Source: Cenococcum geophilum 1.58
Taxonomy: Eukaryota > Ascomycota > Dothideomycetes > Gloniales > Gloniaceae
Assembly (NCBI GenBank): GCA_001692895.1
Contig: KV748231.1
Span: 915,888 to 979,887 of the forward strand
Direction: 5' to 3'
Length of the DNA stretch: 64,000 nucleotides
Under the pieces are notes generated by a model. The model saw only the letters and a program-made list of their open reading frames with translations, was not told where the DNA came from and searched no databases. The position numbers were made by a program, and so were the translations under genes. This document shows, in pieces, positions 1 through 12,289 of this stretch (position 1 is the first letter of the stretch; each line of letters begins with the position of its first letter).

Positions 1-540
1 TTAAAAACGCTCCTCTGCAGACATATAGCGCTGCTCTTACATTTAGTCCACTAAAAAGTGAAATTAGGAAACAGTTCTGGAATCACAGACATCCGCTAAT
101 TAAACGTGTCCTGCACGTAGAAGAAACCTAGAATTCAGCGCGCGGCACGCTTAAGGGCATTCGGATTCGGTCTGGTCGGTCGCATTCTCGCCAGACGGCC
201 AGCTGGTTAAGACAGATAGTAGAGCATTAGATATTCGTTCTCTTCTCTTTAGTACTGTTTCTTATTCTTCAAATTATTTATATACCCTCTTTGTAGCAAA
301 CGACTGGGTAATTAGGGAGGAGAAAAATATCCTTTAGCTTCCTTTTAATTATTATAAGACTTATACAGCCGTGCGGAACAGTATTTTTATCTTAGGACAC
401 TTATCTAGAGGTGTTTTATTCTTCGAATTAAAGTGACCTTATTATCTTAACCTCTTCCCTACCTACCTCCTACTTATTTAGATTTCTTATATACTTACTA
501 ATAGAATCTGCTAGAATAACTCTGCCTAAAAACGTGCCTA
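1..540. other. Intergenic sequence, no gene recognised
   Basis: The first 240 bases have balanced composition and keep CpG, so they were not heavily hit by RIP. From about 240 the sequence turns AT-rich. I see no open reading frame of useful length, no RNA gene and no terminal repeat. It could be the end of a repeat that starts outside the window. Confidence 0.4.
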
Positions 541-960
541 GTTTTGAAATTAATTCTACTTTAAAATCAATTTTGCTTTAAAATTAATTCTGCTTAGAAA
601 TTAACTCCGCTAAGAAATTAATACTGCTTTTAAGAGGATTAGTTAATTAGTAGCCTATATATCTATTAGCTTAACCTAGTTTTGAAATAATAATAGTACT
701 AGTAGGTATAGATTTACTTCGCAAATCCTATACCTCTGTTATGCTTAGTAGGGCAGGGGGCTGCGCTACGGGGGCTGCTTTATAGTAAATTATAGAGCTG
801 CGTAGAGCTTTATAGAGTTATATATAGGCGTTATATAGGCGTTTATTCGGGCGATCGTATAGACGTTATAGAGCCGCTCGTAGAGACGATTATACGGCGA
901 TTAATTGTATAGGCGTTTATATAACCGATTATAAAGCCTTTCTAGTATATTAGTGCTGTA
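541..960. repeat. Degenerate short tandem repeats in AT-rich DNA
   Basis: Between 541 and 640 a unit of about 19 bases resembling TTTAAAATTAATTCTGCTT recurs four to five times with substitutions. From 760 to 960 a looser pattern built on TATAGRGC and TATAGGCG words follows. Copies are too diverged to count exactly. No coding potential is visible. Confidence 0.45.
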
Positions 961-1399
961 TATTAGTAGAGCTTTAGACAGTGTAGCTAATAGGCAGCGT
1001 TTAGCGAGTAATAACGCTATTTGCTAATTAACTATAGCTAATTATATATATACGCTGACTATAAAGCTAATAGCGCGCTTATCCTAATTAGGTAAATTAG
1101 ATAGATCTACTAGAGCTATGGGGTTAAAATTCTAGATTTTTGGCAGCACCTCCGTATATATAAATATTAATATTATCTAATTTTAGATCTACTCTATTTA
1201 ACCTTAAATAGTATCTAAATATCTTTAGATTCGATTAGTACGCCGCAGAGGCTTTAAAGTAGGTATTTACACTAGTAGTGACGGCAGTAGTAAGGATTTA
1301 GGTTAGGTAGTTAAGCGGGCTCTCTTTTAAAGTTAGACTCTATTAAGGAATAAGCTTTAGTAAACTTACCTATTTTAGCTAATATTTCTACTGCTATCT

Positions 1400-4300
1400 T
1401 TAACTTATAACCAGTTAGGTTAGTGTTTAAATTTATTAGCTAAGGCGTAGCTAAGGCGCCGTTAAAGCTAATATAGTTAATTAAGCTGCTTATAGAAGGT
1501 CTTTAAGAAGCTACTACTTCTAATATTAATCTGCTTTAATTGTGTCGGCTATAAGCTTATTACGCTTATTAGTAGCGATCTTTTTAGTTTAACTAAAAGC
1601 TTATTTATAGGCGGAGCTTATTACTAGTATAGAAAATAGATCTAGAGCGATCTTGGTAAGGATTAGATAGAGTATTTAACCGGTTATAAGCTACTAATTA
1701 AGAGAATCTAGAACGACGTTATTTACCTTACTGCCGTTTTTATTATAGATCTTAGTAAGTTTAAGGCCTACGTTATAGTAGCGATTAAGCTCCGTAGTAA
1801 GCTTAATTTACTTCTATAAGTGTAAGGAAATAAGGTCCTTATTAACTAGTAAAGACTATAGATATTTATCGCTTAAATCGTCGTTAGTTAGGAATATATA
1901 GCCGTAGTTCTAGCTAGCTAGTAGAGGATTTAAACTATATTATTTAGTTTCTAGATTATATTTTAGCAGATAAAATATAACAGGATCCCTAACCTAGGGC
2001 TTAACTAAAGCCGCCATAATATCTCGTTAATAAGAGCTATTATTATTATCGTCTTACTCTTACCTGGATTACTATATATCTATAAAATATAGGACCTCTT
2101 ATTATTCTACTACTATATAAAGGCTTAATTGTAGAGGATTTATATATATAAGCCTTTAAGCAAAGGATCTTTGCTACTTAAAATTCGGTCTTTATCCTCT
2201 TATAGATTAGTTAAACGCTAGGTACTTAAGTATTAATTATTAGCACCGCTGTCTATAGCTATCTTATATACTAAAAGTTAGCCTTAATATAATATAATAA
2301 AAGCCGGCTTAATTACTTATAATACCTAGACTTATAAAGTATATATTACTACCACCTATATTAAAACGATTGCCAGCTAGAAGTGGGGCGCTATAACTAT
2401 AAAAATCGCCGCTGTATATATAGTTTTATAGATTATAGTATATATTTATAGCTTATTATAAAGCCTAGCGCTACTAAAATAAGGCTTAGTTTAAAAATAA
2501 AGAGTATATTAAAAAGTATAAAAGAAGTTATAAGTAGGAGTGCCCTTAGCTATGGCTTACTAAGTACCTATATACTACCTTACTATTAATAAGTATATAT
2601 AGAAATGCGTAGAAGGTAAGACGCTACTAGTTATTTTATTAAATATATACTAAGGCCTAATCTTCCTTCTCTTACCAAATTAAAAATAGTTTAGTGCTTT
2701 TTACTATAATAGTGGTGCTTAATTAGAGCTAGGGCAACTAAAGAGATAAACTAATTTATATAAGATACTTTACTATATAAAACATTATAGTAGGCTATAA
2801 TAGCACACTATCTATATAGCCGTCTAAGTATAGCGTTTAACTATTTTAGGTAAAGCTTACTGCTAAAACTGCTGCCTAAGGTAAGTCTAAGTAGTTTTAC
2901 TATACGCTTAGCTATAGGGCTACCTTCTACTAACGCCCGTATTTTAACTTAGCACAGAATAGGTTTAACGGTAGTATAATTAGCGGTGTTTATAATAAGG
3001 GGTTAAAGCGTAAAATACTTTAAGCTCGCCCCTACTAGTAGGGAAGGTAGCTAAATTATACTAACTAGACCCTTGTTAAGGGTCTACTTCCTAGGAAACT
3101 ATAGTTAGTATTATCTTAAGTATGGCGTTATAGCGGTAATGCGCTGCCTCCGTTGCTCGTTGTTTGGCTTAGCGTAGTTACTAAGTTAACTAAAAATATA
3201 CCGAAACCCCTAAACCCTAACCAATCCTCGAGATAACTACTATTTAACTTTAGGATATAGCCTATCTTATACTATAATATACGGCTTTATTTATATCACA
3301 GCCTCCTTTAAAAGAATTTTAGTATATTATACCGCCTTTAGGCTTTATAGGCGCGCTTTTAGCGCCTCTGTTAACTAATGAGAAAGCCTTTACCTAGGCT
3401 CCCTAAGTTATCGCGCTTCTTAGAGATATAATAATTAAAATCTATAGACACCCTTTTAGCTTATATAATAAAATTAAGTGTTAGCTTAGGCAAGATAAGT
3501 TACTATTTAGGTTTATTAAGGATAAAATATAGTATATAGCCTCTGGCGGGGAAGAGGTACTAGCTAATAATACTAGTTGGATAAATATAACTATAATAGC
3601 AGAAGGGATTAACTTATTGTTTATATACCTACTTAGCTATACTAAAGTAGAGCGCTTTTAAGCTTCTATATAAATAAAGGCTTTATAGCGATAGGTAGAA
3701 GAGCTAGATAAAGGGCGGTATCTAGAGCGTATATATTTATTATCTCGCTGCCAAATTAGCAGTTTATGCTATACGAGCTTGCTTAGAGGTATATTTTAGG
3801 CACTATCCTCTTAACAAAGGTATTTATAGCGAAAATATCCTCTTAGGACGCCCTATTAAGCCTATAGTAGAATAACCCCTACTTTATTTTATTTATAGAA
3901 TACTATTACTTTTGCTACGTTTTAGATATTAACTTATAGATAGTATTATAAAAGGATCTATATTTACTAGTTAGTAATACCTATAAGGCTACTACTTAAT
4001 ATCTTAAAGCCTTACTATAAGCACTTTAAAATGGAATAGTTTAAATATCTAAGTGCATTTTCTTACTATATGCAGCTGTTTTTATATATCTTTACTGTTA
4101 ATATATCTATACTAATATATATAAATCCAGCCTTATTTAAGTAGAGATAAGTATTAATAGTTTATATACCTACTAAAGTCTACTTTCCTTAGCTCTGTTC
4201 TATACTAATAGCTTTAAGAAAGATTACTCTATAAAAGGCTATAAAACTATAAATTTCTATAAAAGAAGGTCTAGTATTCTGCCTTAAATTTATATAATTA

Positions 4301-5480
4301 TTCCTTACTATCTATAGAAAGCAGCTAACTCGTCTCTAAAGGTATATTATGTATATTTAGGAAACACTCTTATATAGTTACGATTACTTTTACTCTAATA
4401 AATGCACGCGTAAGTATAATACGGCTAAATAAAATAGTATATAGTGTACGGAAAATAATTTAAATAATATCTAGAATATAAGGACATTATAGGGTATATA
4501 TAGCTATGATTTAGAGTATAGGACGCCAGAATTAATAGAATAAGCCTTTTAAAGTTAGAAGTGCCCGACGTAATACTTTTTATTTATAGTTATAAATATA
4601 GCTAAGTTAAATAAAACCTTAGTCTCTTTCTAAATTCCTCTAGCCTTAAATAGAAAAATTTAAGAATATTATTTTTTAACCCCATTTCTTAAATTACTAT
4701 ATATCTATAATTAGCGCTTTATTATATTATTCTAGCTAATATCTCCTACCTCTAATAGACATTTTCCCTTCTTAGGCTTTAAACGGTTCTTTCTTAACTT
4801 AGTATTATTAGCTAAATATCTATTAGAGAAGCCTTTAAATAAAAGTACTTATAGCGGCTTTAAATTCTTACTAGATATCCCGGGAGGTACTAGCGTTTAC
4901 CATTTATATATAAATAGGGTAATCTCTAGGTTTATATCCACGCTAGTCTTTAATATATCTAAAAGGAACCTCTAGCTTTAGTTAGTATTTATAAATTACT
5001 TTTAGTTAGTTATTAATACGCCCTAAGAGTTTTATATCTTTAAGAGTATATACTATAAGTATATCACTTTAGAGGCGCAATTATAGAAGTTGGAGATATA
5101 TATCCTCGCCAGGCTTAAAGTAATTAAGTAGTATTATAATATTTATAAGACTATACATTGTAGTAAAATAGCGAGGCTTATTCCCTTTTTTATTAAGTAT
5201 AGCAGTTAGACTAGAAATAAGGCCGTTAAGCGCTGTGTTAAGATTAGGGCTAATATAAATAATGGTAACTAGAGTAAGCGTAAAGATAAGACAAGAATGC
5301 CTATTAAGAAGATATTCTAGATTTATTTAGACTTAAGATACTATAAAAGTAATTAGGCGGAGCGGAGAGTTATTAATAGAATTTCCTATTGCTTAAATAA
5401 TTAGTATTACTGCTTAACTTAGGGCCGAGCGCTAGAGAGGAGGTAATAATGTTAAGAAGGTTTAGGGGATTAAGTAGACC
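1400..5480 (+). pseudogene. RIP-degraded coding remnant, family not recognised
   Basis: Reading the plus strand and ignoring TAA/TAG gives long stretches of protein-like composition, best at 3300-4000 and 4740-5440. The latter has repeated basic and aromatic segments such as FPFLGFKRFF near 4765 and LDIPGGTSVYHLY near 4870. Stops are almost all TAA or TAG where CAA or CAG would be natural, which fits RIP. The pieces may belong to one large protein or to two adjacent ones. I found no RT, transposase, kinase or helicase motif that I can defend, so no function is given. Confidence 0.35.
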
Positions 5481-5825
5481 TTAAAAATTAAGTATTTAAT
5501 TTTAGGCGTTAAACAAAAGACCTTTTTTAGATTAGTTAGATGCTCCTTTAATTATTGCTTATTATAAGGAGTAAGGTATATATTTTATTATCCTAGCCCT
5601 ATACGCAGTGTAGCGCAGTATAGGCACTTAGCTTAGTATTGCCTTAGGCGTATAAAGCCTTATACTTTACCGTGTCTCTAATCTTTTATTCTTTTACTAC
5701 TATCTACACTATTTATAGTTCCTTTATAGTAATTATACTAGAAAATAAAGGTAGAGATAGGCAATTAAAATTAGTTCTTTTAGGATTAAGAGTTTAGGTT
5801 ATACAACCTCTCTAACTCCTTTAAT

Positions 5826-8170
5826 AACCTAGACCTTTCACCACACATGCAACCTTACTAAAAGGTAGCGCTGCACTTCCAAACTTACGCATACCCATCT
5901 TACTATCAAAAACAATCGATTTTCCAACTCTCAAGACCCAATTCCTACTGCCTACTAAGCTAGAGGTGGATTTGTTTACCCTTTTACCCCCTTTATCCGA
6001 AGAGAAAATTCTTCTAAGGGTGGTCCTAGCTTATAAGTGAGGCAGGGGTAGGAATACGAAAACTATCAAACATAGACTTTTCCTAGATTTTTCTTCTATA
6101 GAAAGTAAAAGCCTAATAAAATTAGGGGTGTAGGTACTTTTCTATATCTCTTTTAGTCAGATTTTCTTTAAAGAAGAGAAGGATTGCGTTTAGGGCTTTT
6201 CTACTAGTAAAAGCCTAACAAGTCCTTTTTTTTAGTAGTTTTTTCTACTTCTAATAGAAAAAGAAAATAACTATACGAGTCTTTTTTAGCTAGTTTTTCT
6301 GCTACCTTTAACCCAATCTCCCTAGAAATCTTCTAGTAGGATTAGTAAGGAGAAAGGGCGTAAAAGGATAGTAAAAACTAGCAAGGCTTTTTGCCTAGTT
6401 TTTTACCTTTAGGACTAGGAGATAAGAGACCTAAGGAGGTTATTATCTACTAAAAAAACTAGGAGACCCCCCCTATAAGATACAAAATGCCAAGGCCTAA
6501 TGGGTCTAAAAAAATACCTCCTATAGAAATAAGTGATAAAGGGTCTACATCTACCTTTTCTCCCCCTTCTCCTTCTCCTAGCCTATTTAGGACAGGAGAA
6601 AAAAGAGGACATCCTTAGTCTTCTCCTAAAAAAGAAAACTAAAAACCTATAAAAAAGACAATAAAACTAATAACTACTACGGATAGAATACCTAGTATAC
6701 CTTTTCCTCCCCTCTCTCCAGAACAACACCTATAAAAGGCTTTAGAAAGCCTACTCCAGGCCTATATAGGGCTAAAAAAAAGAAGAAGAAAAAGAAAAAG
6801 AACAAGTTAAAAGGATAGGGAACTATATACGGAGTATCTTAGTAAGAGGAGATCCCTTTACAAAAGAAGAAATAGAAAAAGATGTCCTAAAAGAACTAGT
6901 TGAAGAAGTAAGAGTTCTCCGTAAGGAGGTAGCCCCTACTAAAGAAACCTACGCAGAGAGGCTAAAGAAGGGCCTCCTTACTTCGTCCTCTTTACCCTTA
7001 TCACTACCGTCTCCTACCCCCTCTACTTCTACTAAAAGTAAGAAAAAGCAGTTATAAGAAATAAAGCTAGTCCTAATTATAGACCAAAAGGACCAACTTC
7101 TAAATACCTTCTCTATAAGAAATAAAGTCAATTAACTATTTTCATCGAAACTGCAAGTAGAAAAACCCGTTTTAGCATCTATAGCTAGAACTAAAGGAAA
7201 ATAAAATATCCTCCTCATAACTATAGAAGAGTATAATATAGATTTCTTAGTTAAGTATAAGGAGATCTAGCATAACTGCTTTACCTTTTAAAGAGAACAA
7301 AAACTAGAACTATGGGTTTAAATTATAGCCAATGGGGTTCCTACCCTACCTTTCTTAAGAGAAGGAGGCTCTAAGCTTCTAAAGGAAGAAATTAAGACCT
7401 TTAATCCTATAAGGATATAAGGACTACCTAAATAGATCTTATTTAGTAAAAAAAGACATAATCCACAGACTAGATTTAGCTCTATAGTTTTTACTATAGA
7501 GAACGAAGAAAAAAGACAAGAAATTCTTAAATAAAAAGAGATATCAATTGCAGGTACAGCTACTAAGGTAGTAAAATACCTAGAAGTCTCTCCTACTACG
7601 CAGTATACTAGCTGCCAAAAATTTGGCTATATAGGAGATAGGTGCTCTACCAGGGCCTGCAGATTCTATGCGGCTGTATATTTATCTAAAGACCACATCT
7701 GTCCTACCTGTATAATAATAGGCAAATCTTATAAGCATACTACTCCTCTTTGCATTAATTGTAAAGAAAAACACTTTACTAATAGTAAAGACTGCGAGAC
7801 TCTTAAAGCAGCTAAACTAGTACGTAGTACTAGTGTAGAAAGTTCTATGGAAGAATAAAACAAATAATATCTTAGAAGGAGGCAACTCCTATTAGGCTCT
7901 TAAAAGGTTAATAGAGAGCAAAAGGATAGGGATAGGTGTTAGGATTTCTTATAGTTTTTCCTACCGTTTTTTTATTCCCTAGTAGTTGCAGTAACTTAGT
8001 TTACTAAGGAACTATAAACTCCTAGTTTAGGGGTTTATAAACTACTAGGATATAGCTATTAGTATATATTAAGCTATATAGAAAGGATTCATATATATAG
8101 AACTATAGCGCCATAGCCTAGAGGCTGCATGCGCAGTATTATACGTAGTGTAATACAACGGATTTAAAAA
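5826..8170 (+). mobile_element. LINE fragment (Tad1-like), copy 1
   Basis: This is the 5' region and first ORF of a non-LTR retrotransposon. A second copy of its first part lies at 41714-42670, which defines the repeat. ORF1 (6487-7858) carries retroelement zinc knuckles. No ORF2 (endonuclease or reverse transcriptase) was seen after ORF1; the sequence passes into unassigned AT-rich DNA near 8170, just after a short run of A. The copy is therefore truncated or its 3' part is beyond recognition. Clade assignment to Tad1 rests on the layout of ORF1 and is from family knowledge. Confidence 0.6.
6487..7858 (+). pseudogene. LINE ORF1 (gag-like, zinc-knuckle protein), degraded
   Basis: The reading frame starts at an ATG at 6487 (MPRPNGSKK) and is broken by TAA/TAG stops and frameshifts. 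The N-terminal part is basic and Ser/Pro-rich. The C-terminal part keeps a knuckle resembling CQKFGYIGDRC near 7615, followed by further Cys/His clusters such as CPTC and CINCKEKHF up to about 7800. This arrangement is typical of Tad1 and other fungal LINE ORF1 proteins, which bind element RNA. One knuckle His is replaced by Tyr (CAY to TAY), a RIP-type change. Not functional. Confidence 0.6.
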
Positions 8171-9420
8171 AAAAAAACTCCTTTAATAGCGGCGGCGGGT
8201 TCTTACTTTTAGTAAAACGGGAGTGTACGGAATTATTACCGGTGTTAGTGGCGTTAAAATTGTAGTAGAGTTAGGCTAGTATAAGATCTAGCTATTAGAG
8301 CCTTTAAAGGCATCTTATAGCCTTTCTAATAGTATTAGAAAGCTTTTAGCGGGCCCTAATATAAAGAATGTATAAGCGCCGCAAATATTAAGAAATTTAA
8401 AGAAAGACTATTTTAAGAAATATTAAGTATAGTATATATACGCGGATAATAAGATTAGGTTAAGAATAGAATAGTGGTTAATATAGTACTAAAACATTTT
8501 TAGTATTAATAGTGCTAGTATTCCACCCTAGGCAAACGGCCCCTATGGCTATATTAAGAAAATATATACCAGCAGCAGCCACTAATAGATAGCCTAAATT
8601 AGTTTAATAAATAACTATACGTTAACCTATAGTGTAATAATAAAAAATTAATTTACTAAGCTACTATTTTATTTTACCTAACTAATAAACCTTACCTTTT
8701 AGTTCTTTAAGGATAGCGGACTAAGTATCTTTAATAAGCTCTTTATATTCCTTAAGGCATTCTTTAGTAAATATAATATTGCCTATAGACCTGTACTAGT
8801 GTTAGCTCTAGCCTATATAAGTACGCCTTTAATATACAACGTAATATCTATTATCTTTATTACGATAGTAGATATATATATATTTAAAGTATATGTAAAG
8901 CTAAAGATATCCTGGCCTATATACTTAAATATAGCCTAGTTATAAGCACCTAATTAAGCCGCCTAACTAATCTGTTTATTAAGCTCTTTATAATACTTGC
9001 TATAACTTTATAAAGGGAGCTCTAGTGCTATAAATTTAGTATTTATTATAGTTAATATCTAAGCAAGCTTTTCTAATGCCGTGTTAAGGGCTTTAAGCGG
9101 TTCTATAAGTTTAGGTATAGGGCTTTAACTTAGAAGGCCTCTAGCTATAAGATATAGCGATTGACTTAACTAAAAAGTAGATGTTACTAGGTCCGCTAAA
9201 TTAGAAGTAGTTTTTATTAAACCTATTATTTTATCGCTTGTTGTATATTAAGATAGGGTATAACTTACTAGATTTACCGCATTAAGCTATATATATATAT
9301 AAAGCACGCTCTTATCTTTAGTTATTGCATTATTTAGGCTAAACTGCCATAAGAATAAGTTATACTAAATATAGAGATAGTAAGTATAGGAGCCGCGAGA
9401 ATAGCTAGTAGGGTTAAGTA
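8171..9420. other. AT-rich RIP-altered stretch, unassigned
   Basis: CpA and TpG are scarce and TpA is abundant. On the minus strand, ignoring stops, 8650-9290 gives protein-like text such as ALNTALEKLA near 9090, which resembles the helical N-terminal segments found before NACHT or ankyrin proteins. The resemblance is too weak for a call. Confidence 0.3.
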
Positions 9421-9731
9421 GGGTTATGGTATACATCGGCAAAATATGGTACCCTTTCAATGGCCTCAATGGCTGGTGGTTGACGCAATTGGCGCGCAGT
9501 TGAGGTCATTTAGCAACTCGACCGACTAGCCTATGTCGTGTTTTTTTTGACACGCAGCCTGCGCGCAGCCTGCCAGTAATCTGCGCATTTGGGCAACATA
9601 ATTATATTTACCTCTTTTATACTAATAGCATATTTTAATAAATAAAAGCTATTTTTAAAGCTTTTATAAGGCTAGCAAAATAAATAATATTATTTTAGAT
9701 AATTAATATAATATAGCCGATGGTTCTCTTC
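9421..9731. other. Balanced-composition patch, no gene seen
   Basis: About 170 bases (9425-9597) keep CpG and TpG, unlike the DNA to the left, and contain a run of eight T. The stretch from 9600 to 9720 is AT-rich again. No ORF, hairpin or terminal repeat was identified. It may be a remnant of a younger insertion. Confidence 0.3.
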
Positions 9732-10018
9732 TACCTATCTACCTATTGACTTACCTACCTGCCTATCTACCTACCTGCTTGCATCGCCTACCTATCTGCA
9801 TTGCCTACCTATCTAACATACCTACCTGTCTGCATCGCTACCTGTTTACATCTGCCTACCTGTCTATATCTGCCTACCCGTCAGCATCTGCCTACCTGTC
9901 TGCATCTGCTTACCTATCTGCATCTGCTTACCTGTCTGTATCTGCCCTACCTGTCTACATCTACCTACCCGTCAGCATCTCCCTGTTTTGTGCCTACCTG
10001 TCTGTGCTACCTTAATTC
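9732..10018. repeat. Tandem array, CTACCTGYCTGCATCTGC type
   Basis: An imperfect array in which CTACCTGTCTGCATCTGC-like words follow each other, mixed with shorter CTACCTAC words at the left. Unit length is about 18 to 22 bases. Two frames are open across it because it lacks stop words, giving Tyr/Leu/Pro/Ser-rich products that I do not regard as genes. First of four adjacent arrays with unrelated units. Confidence 0.8.
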
Positions 10019-10044
10019 GATCAATCGATCGAATCGTTTATAGT

Positions 10045-10570
10045 GTTCGCTGGCTAGTCCGTTGTCGTCTGGCTCTGGCGACAGTCGTCTAGTTCTAGCG
10101 ACGGTCGTCTGGCTCTAGCGACAGTCGTCTGGTTCTGGCGACGGTCGTCTGGTTCTGGTAACGGTCGTCTGCTCTGGTAACGGTCGTCCTGGTTTCTGGC
10201 GACGGTCGTCTGGCTCTGGCGACGGTCGTCTGGTTTTTGGCGACAGTCGTCTGAACTCTGGAGACGGTCGTCTGGTTCTGGCGACGGTCGTCTGGCCTCT
10301 AGCGACGGTCGTCTGGCTCTAAGCGACGGTCGTCTGGCTCTGGCGACGGTCGTCTGGTTCTGGTAACGGTCGTCTGGTTCTGGCGACGGTCGTCTGGTTC
10401 TAGCGACAGTTGTCTGGCTCTGGCGATAGTCGTCTGGCTCTGACGACGGTCGTCTGGTTCTGGCGACGGTCGTCTGGCTCTGCGACGGTCGTCTGGTTCT
10501 AGTAACGTCGTCTGGTTCTGGCGACGGTGTTAGTTCTAGCGATAGTCATCTAGTTCTAGCAACGGTCCTC
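10045..10570. repeat. 20-bp minisatellite, GACGGTCGTCTGGYTCTGGC
   Basis: About 26 head-to-tail copies of a 20-base unit GACGGTCGTCTGGYTCTGGC. Variation includes G to A changes (GACAGTCGTC), TCTGGTAACGG variants and a few one-base length changes. The array stays GC-rich although the surrounding DNA is AT-rich. No coding function is proposed. Confidence 0.9.
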
Positions 10571-10694
10571 TGCTGGCTGCCGTTCTAGTGCCTCCCTAGG
10601 TAGGAGGATGTAAGGAAGGAAGAAGGGTAAAAAATAAGCGGCCTACATAGGCAGAGACACGTGTAGACGCTATCGGGAATATAGCGGGGGACCC

Positions 10695-11316
10695 GATGCA
10701 GAGCTTCGTGTAGAGCCTCCGTACGCAGAGCTTCGCGCAGAGCCTTGTGCAGAGCTCTGTACGTAGAGCTTCGTATAGAGCTTCGTATAGAGCTTCGTGT
10801 AGAGCTTCGTGTAGAGCCTCCGTATGCAGAGCTTCGCGCAGAGCCTCGTGCAGGGCTTCGTGTAGAGCCCTCCGTACGCAGAGCTTCGCGCAGAGCCTCG
10901 TGCAGAGCTTCGTGCAGAGCTTCGTGCAGAGCCTCCGTACGCAGAGCTTCGCGCAGAGCCTCGTGCAGAGCTTCGTGCAGAGCTTCGTGCAGAGCCTCCG
11001 TACGCAGAGCCTCGCGCAGAGCCTCGTGCAGAGCCTCTGTACGTAGAGCTTCGTGCAGAGCTTCGTGCAGAGCCTCCGTACCCAGAGCTTCGTGCAGAGC
11101 TTCGTGCAGAGCTTCGTGCAGAGCTTCGTGCAGAGCTTCGTGCAGAGCTTCGTGCAGAGCTTCGTGCAGAGCCTCCGTACGCAGAGCTTCGCGCAGAGCC
11201 TCGTGCAGAGCCTCTGTACGTAGAGCTTCGTGTAGAGCTTCGTGTAGAGCTTCGTGTAGAGCTTCGTGTAGAGCTTCGTGTAGAGCTTCGTGTAGAGCCT
11301 TGTGCAGAGCCTCTAA
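10695..11316. repeat. 12-bp minisatellite, AGAGCTTCGTGC
   Basis: About 50 copies of a 12-base unit AGAGCTTCGTGC with variants CCTCCGTACGC, CTTCGCGC and CTTCGTGT that themselves recur in a higher-order order. Because 12 is a multiple of 3 and the unit has no stop word, long frames stay open on both strands (191 codons plus, 228 codons minus), reading as RASC, VQSF or SSAR repeats. There is no start context, intron or conserved flank that makes these genes. Confidence 0.9.
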
Positions 11317-11339
11317 GTAATAAAACTGTGTAAAAATTC

Positions 11340-11625
11340 ATTTGCGTAATTAGCATATAACTTTACCTTAATTGCATGTCAAGGAATATATAGTTAGCTT
11401 TTAAAGTTGTTAAATAGGTTAACTGCGTGTTAAGAAATATACAGTTAGCTATTAAGTAGGTCAACTGCGTGTTAAGGAATATATAGTTAGCTTTTAAAGT
11501 TGTTTTAAATAGGTCAACTGCGTGTTATTTGACTTTTAGATGTGTTAAATTGGTTAATTGCGTGTTAAGTTGGTTAATTGCGTGTCGAGTTGGTCAAATT
11601 GCATGTCAATTACGCGAAACGCGAA
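11340..11625. repeat. Tandem repeat with ~60-bp unit
   Basis: Successive blocks carry the words AACTGCGTGTTAAGGAATAT and AGTTAGCTTTTAAAGTTGTT, with unit lengths of roughly 55 to 65 bases. The rightmost units shrink to 20-base copies of GGTTAATTGCGTGTTAAGTT. This is the fourth array of the cluster. Confidence 0.75.
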
Positions 11626-11863
11626 AACCAAAGTCTACTTGAATCTCATCCTGCGAATATTTTCCCGATGTAGATCTATACCTATTAAGAGTAAATAGGA
11701 ATATATATATATAGCGTAAACAACATTCTATAGGCTAGATAATTAAAAGATAGAGCTATTTTAAGAATGCTATGGCTGTAGTATAAATGGACCTTCCATA
11801 TACTACTAAGTTGTAATAATAATTAAGCAGCTCTAAAAAGCAATGCCGAAATAAAAAGTAGTA

Positions 11864-12289
11864 ACGTAGTCTGCGGGCAAGCTGCCCATGCGGGCATCCT
11901 GCCCAACCTCAAAACTTACCAAAAATTAAAAAATTCATACTTTAACATCTTAATAACCACTTAATAATAAATTCTAATAATTTGGATTTAGACTTTTATA
12001 TACGCTTTATAGCGTCTATTAAAGTTGTATAGTAATTAATTTTGTAGTTTTTAAGATATTATAATTTAGGGGCTAAAATAAAGCCAAATTCCTACGAATT
12101 CGTATATCTTAAAAACTACTAAACTAATTACTATGCAACTTTAATAGGAGCTGCAAAGCGTATATAAAAGTCTAAATCTAAATTATTAGAATTTATTATT
12201 AAGTGGTTGTTAAGATGTTATAGTATAAATTTTGGTGAGTTTTGAGGTGGGCAGGATGCCCGCATGGGCAGCTTGCCCGCAGATTACGT
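11864..12289. mobile_element. Long-TIR MITE (Tc1/mariner-type TA target), copy 1
   Basis: The element is 426 bp and almost entirely self-complementary. It begins ACGTAGTCTGCGGGCAAG and ends with the inverse (CTTGCCCGCAGATTACGT). TA flanks both sides (11862-11863 and 12290-12291), the target duplication of the Tc1/mariner group. The inner arms match copy 2 at 42027-42429, but the outer GC-rich ~35 bases do not. It has no coding capacity. Confidence 0.85.

Noticed and set aside
9746-10043. Overlapping Tyr/Leu/Pro/Ser-rich ORFs on the plus strand
   Set aside because: They arise from a stop-free tandem array; both frames are equally open and no splice or family evidence exists.
10670-11356. Long ORFs of RASC-, VQSF- and SSAR-type repeats on both strands
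   Set aside because: Explained by a 12-base stop-free unit. Kept only as a low-interest finding.
9732-11625. CRISPR array
   Set aside because: Repeats are contiguous with no unique spacers, and the genome is fungal.
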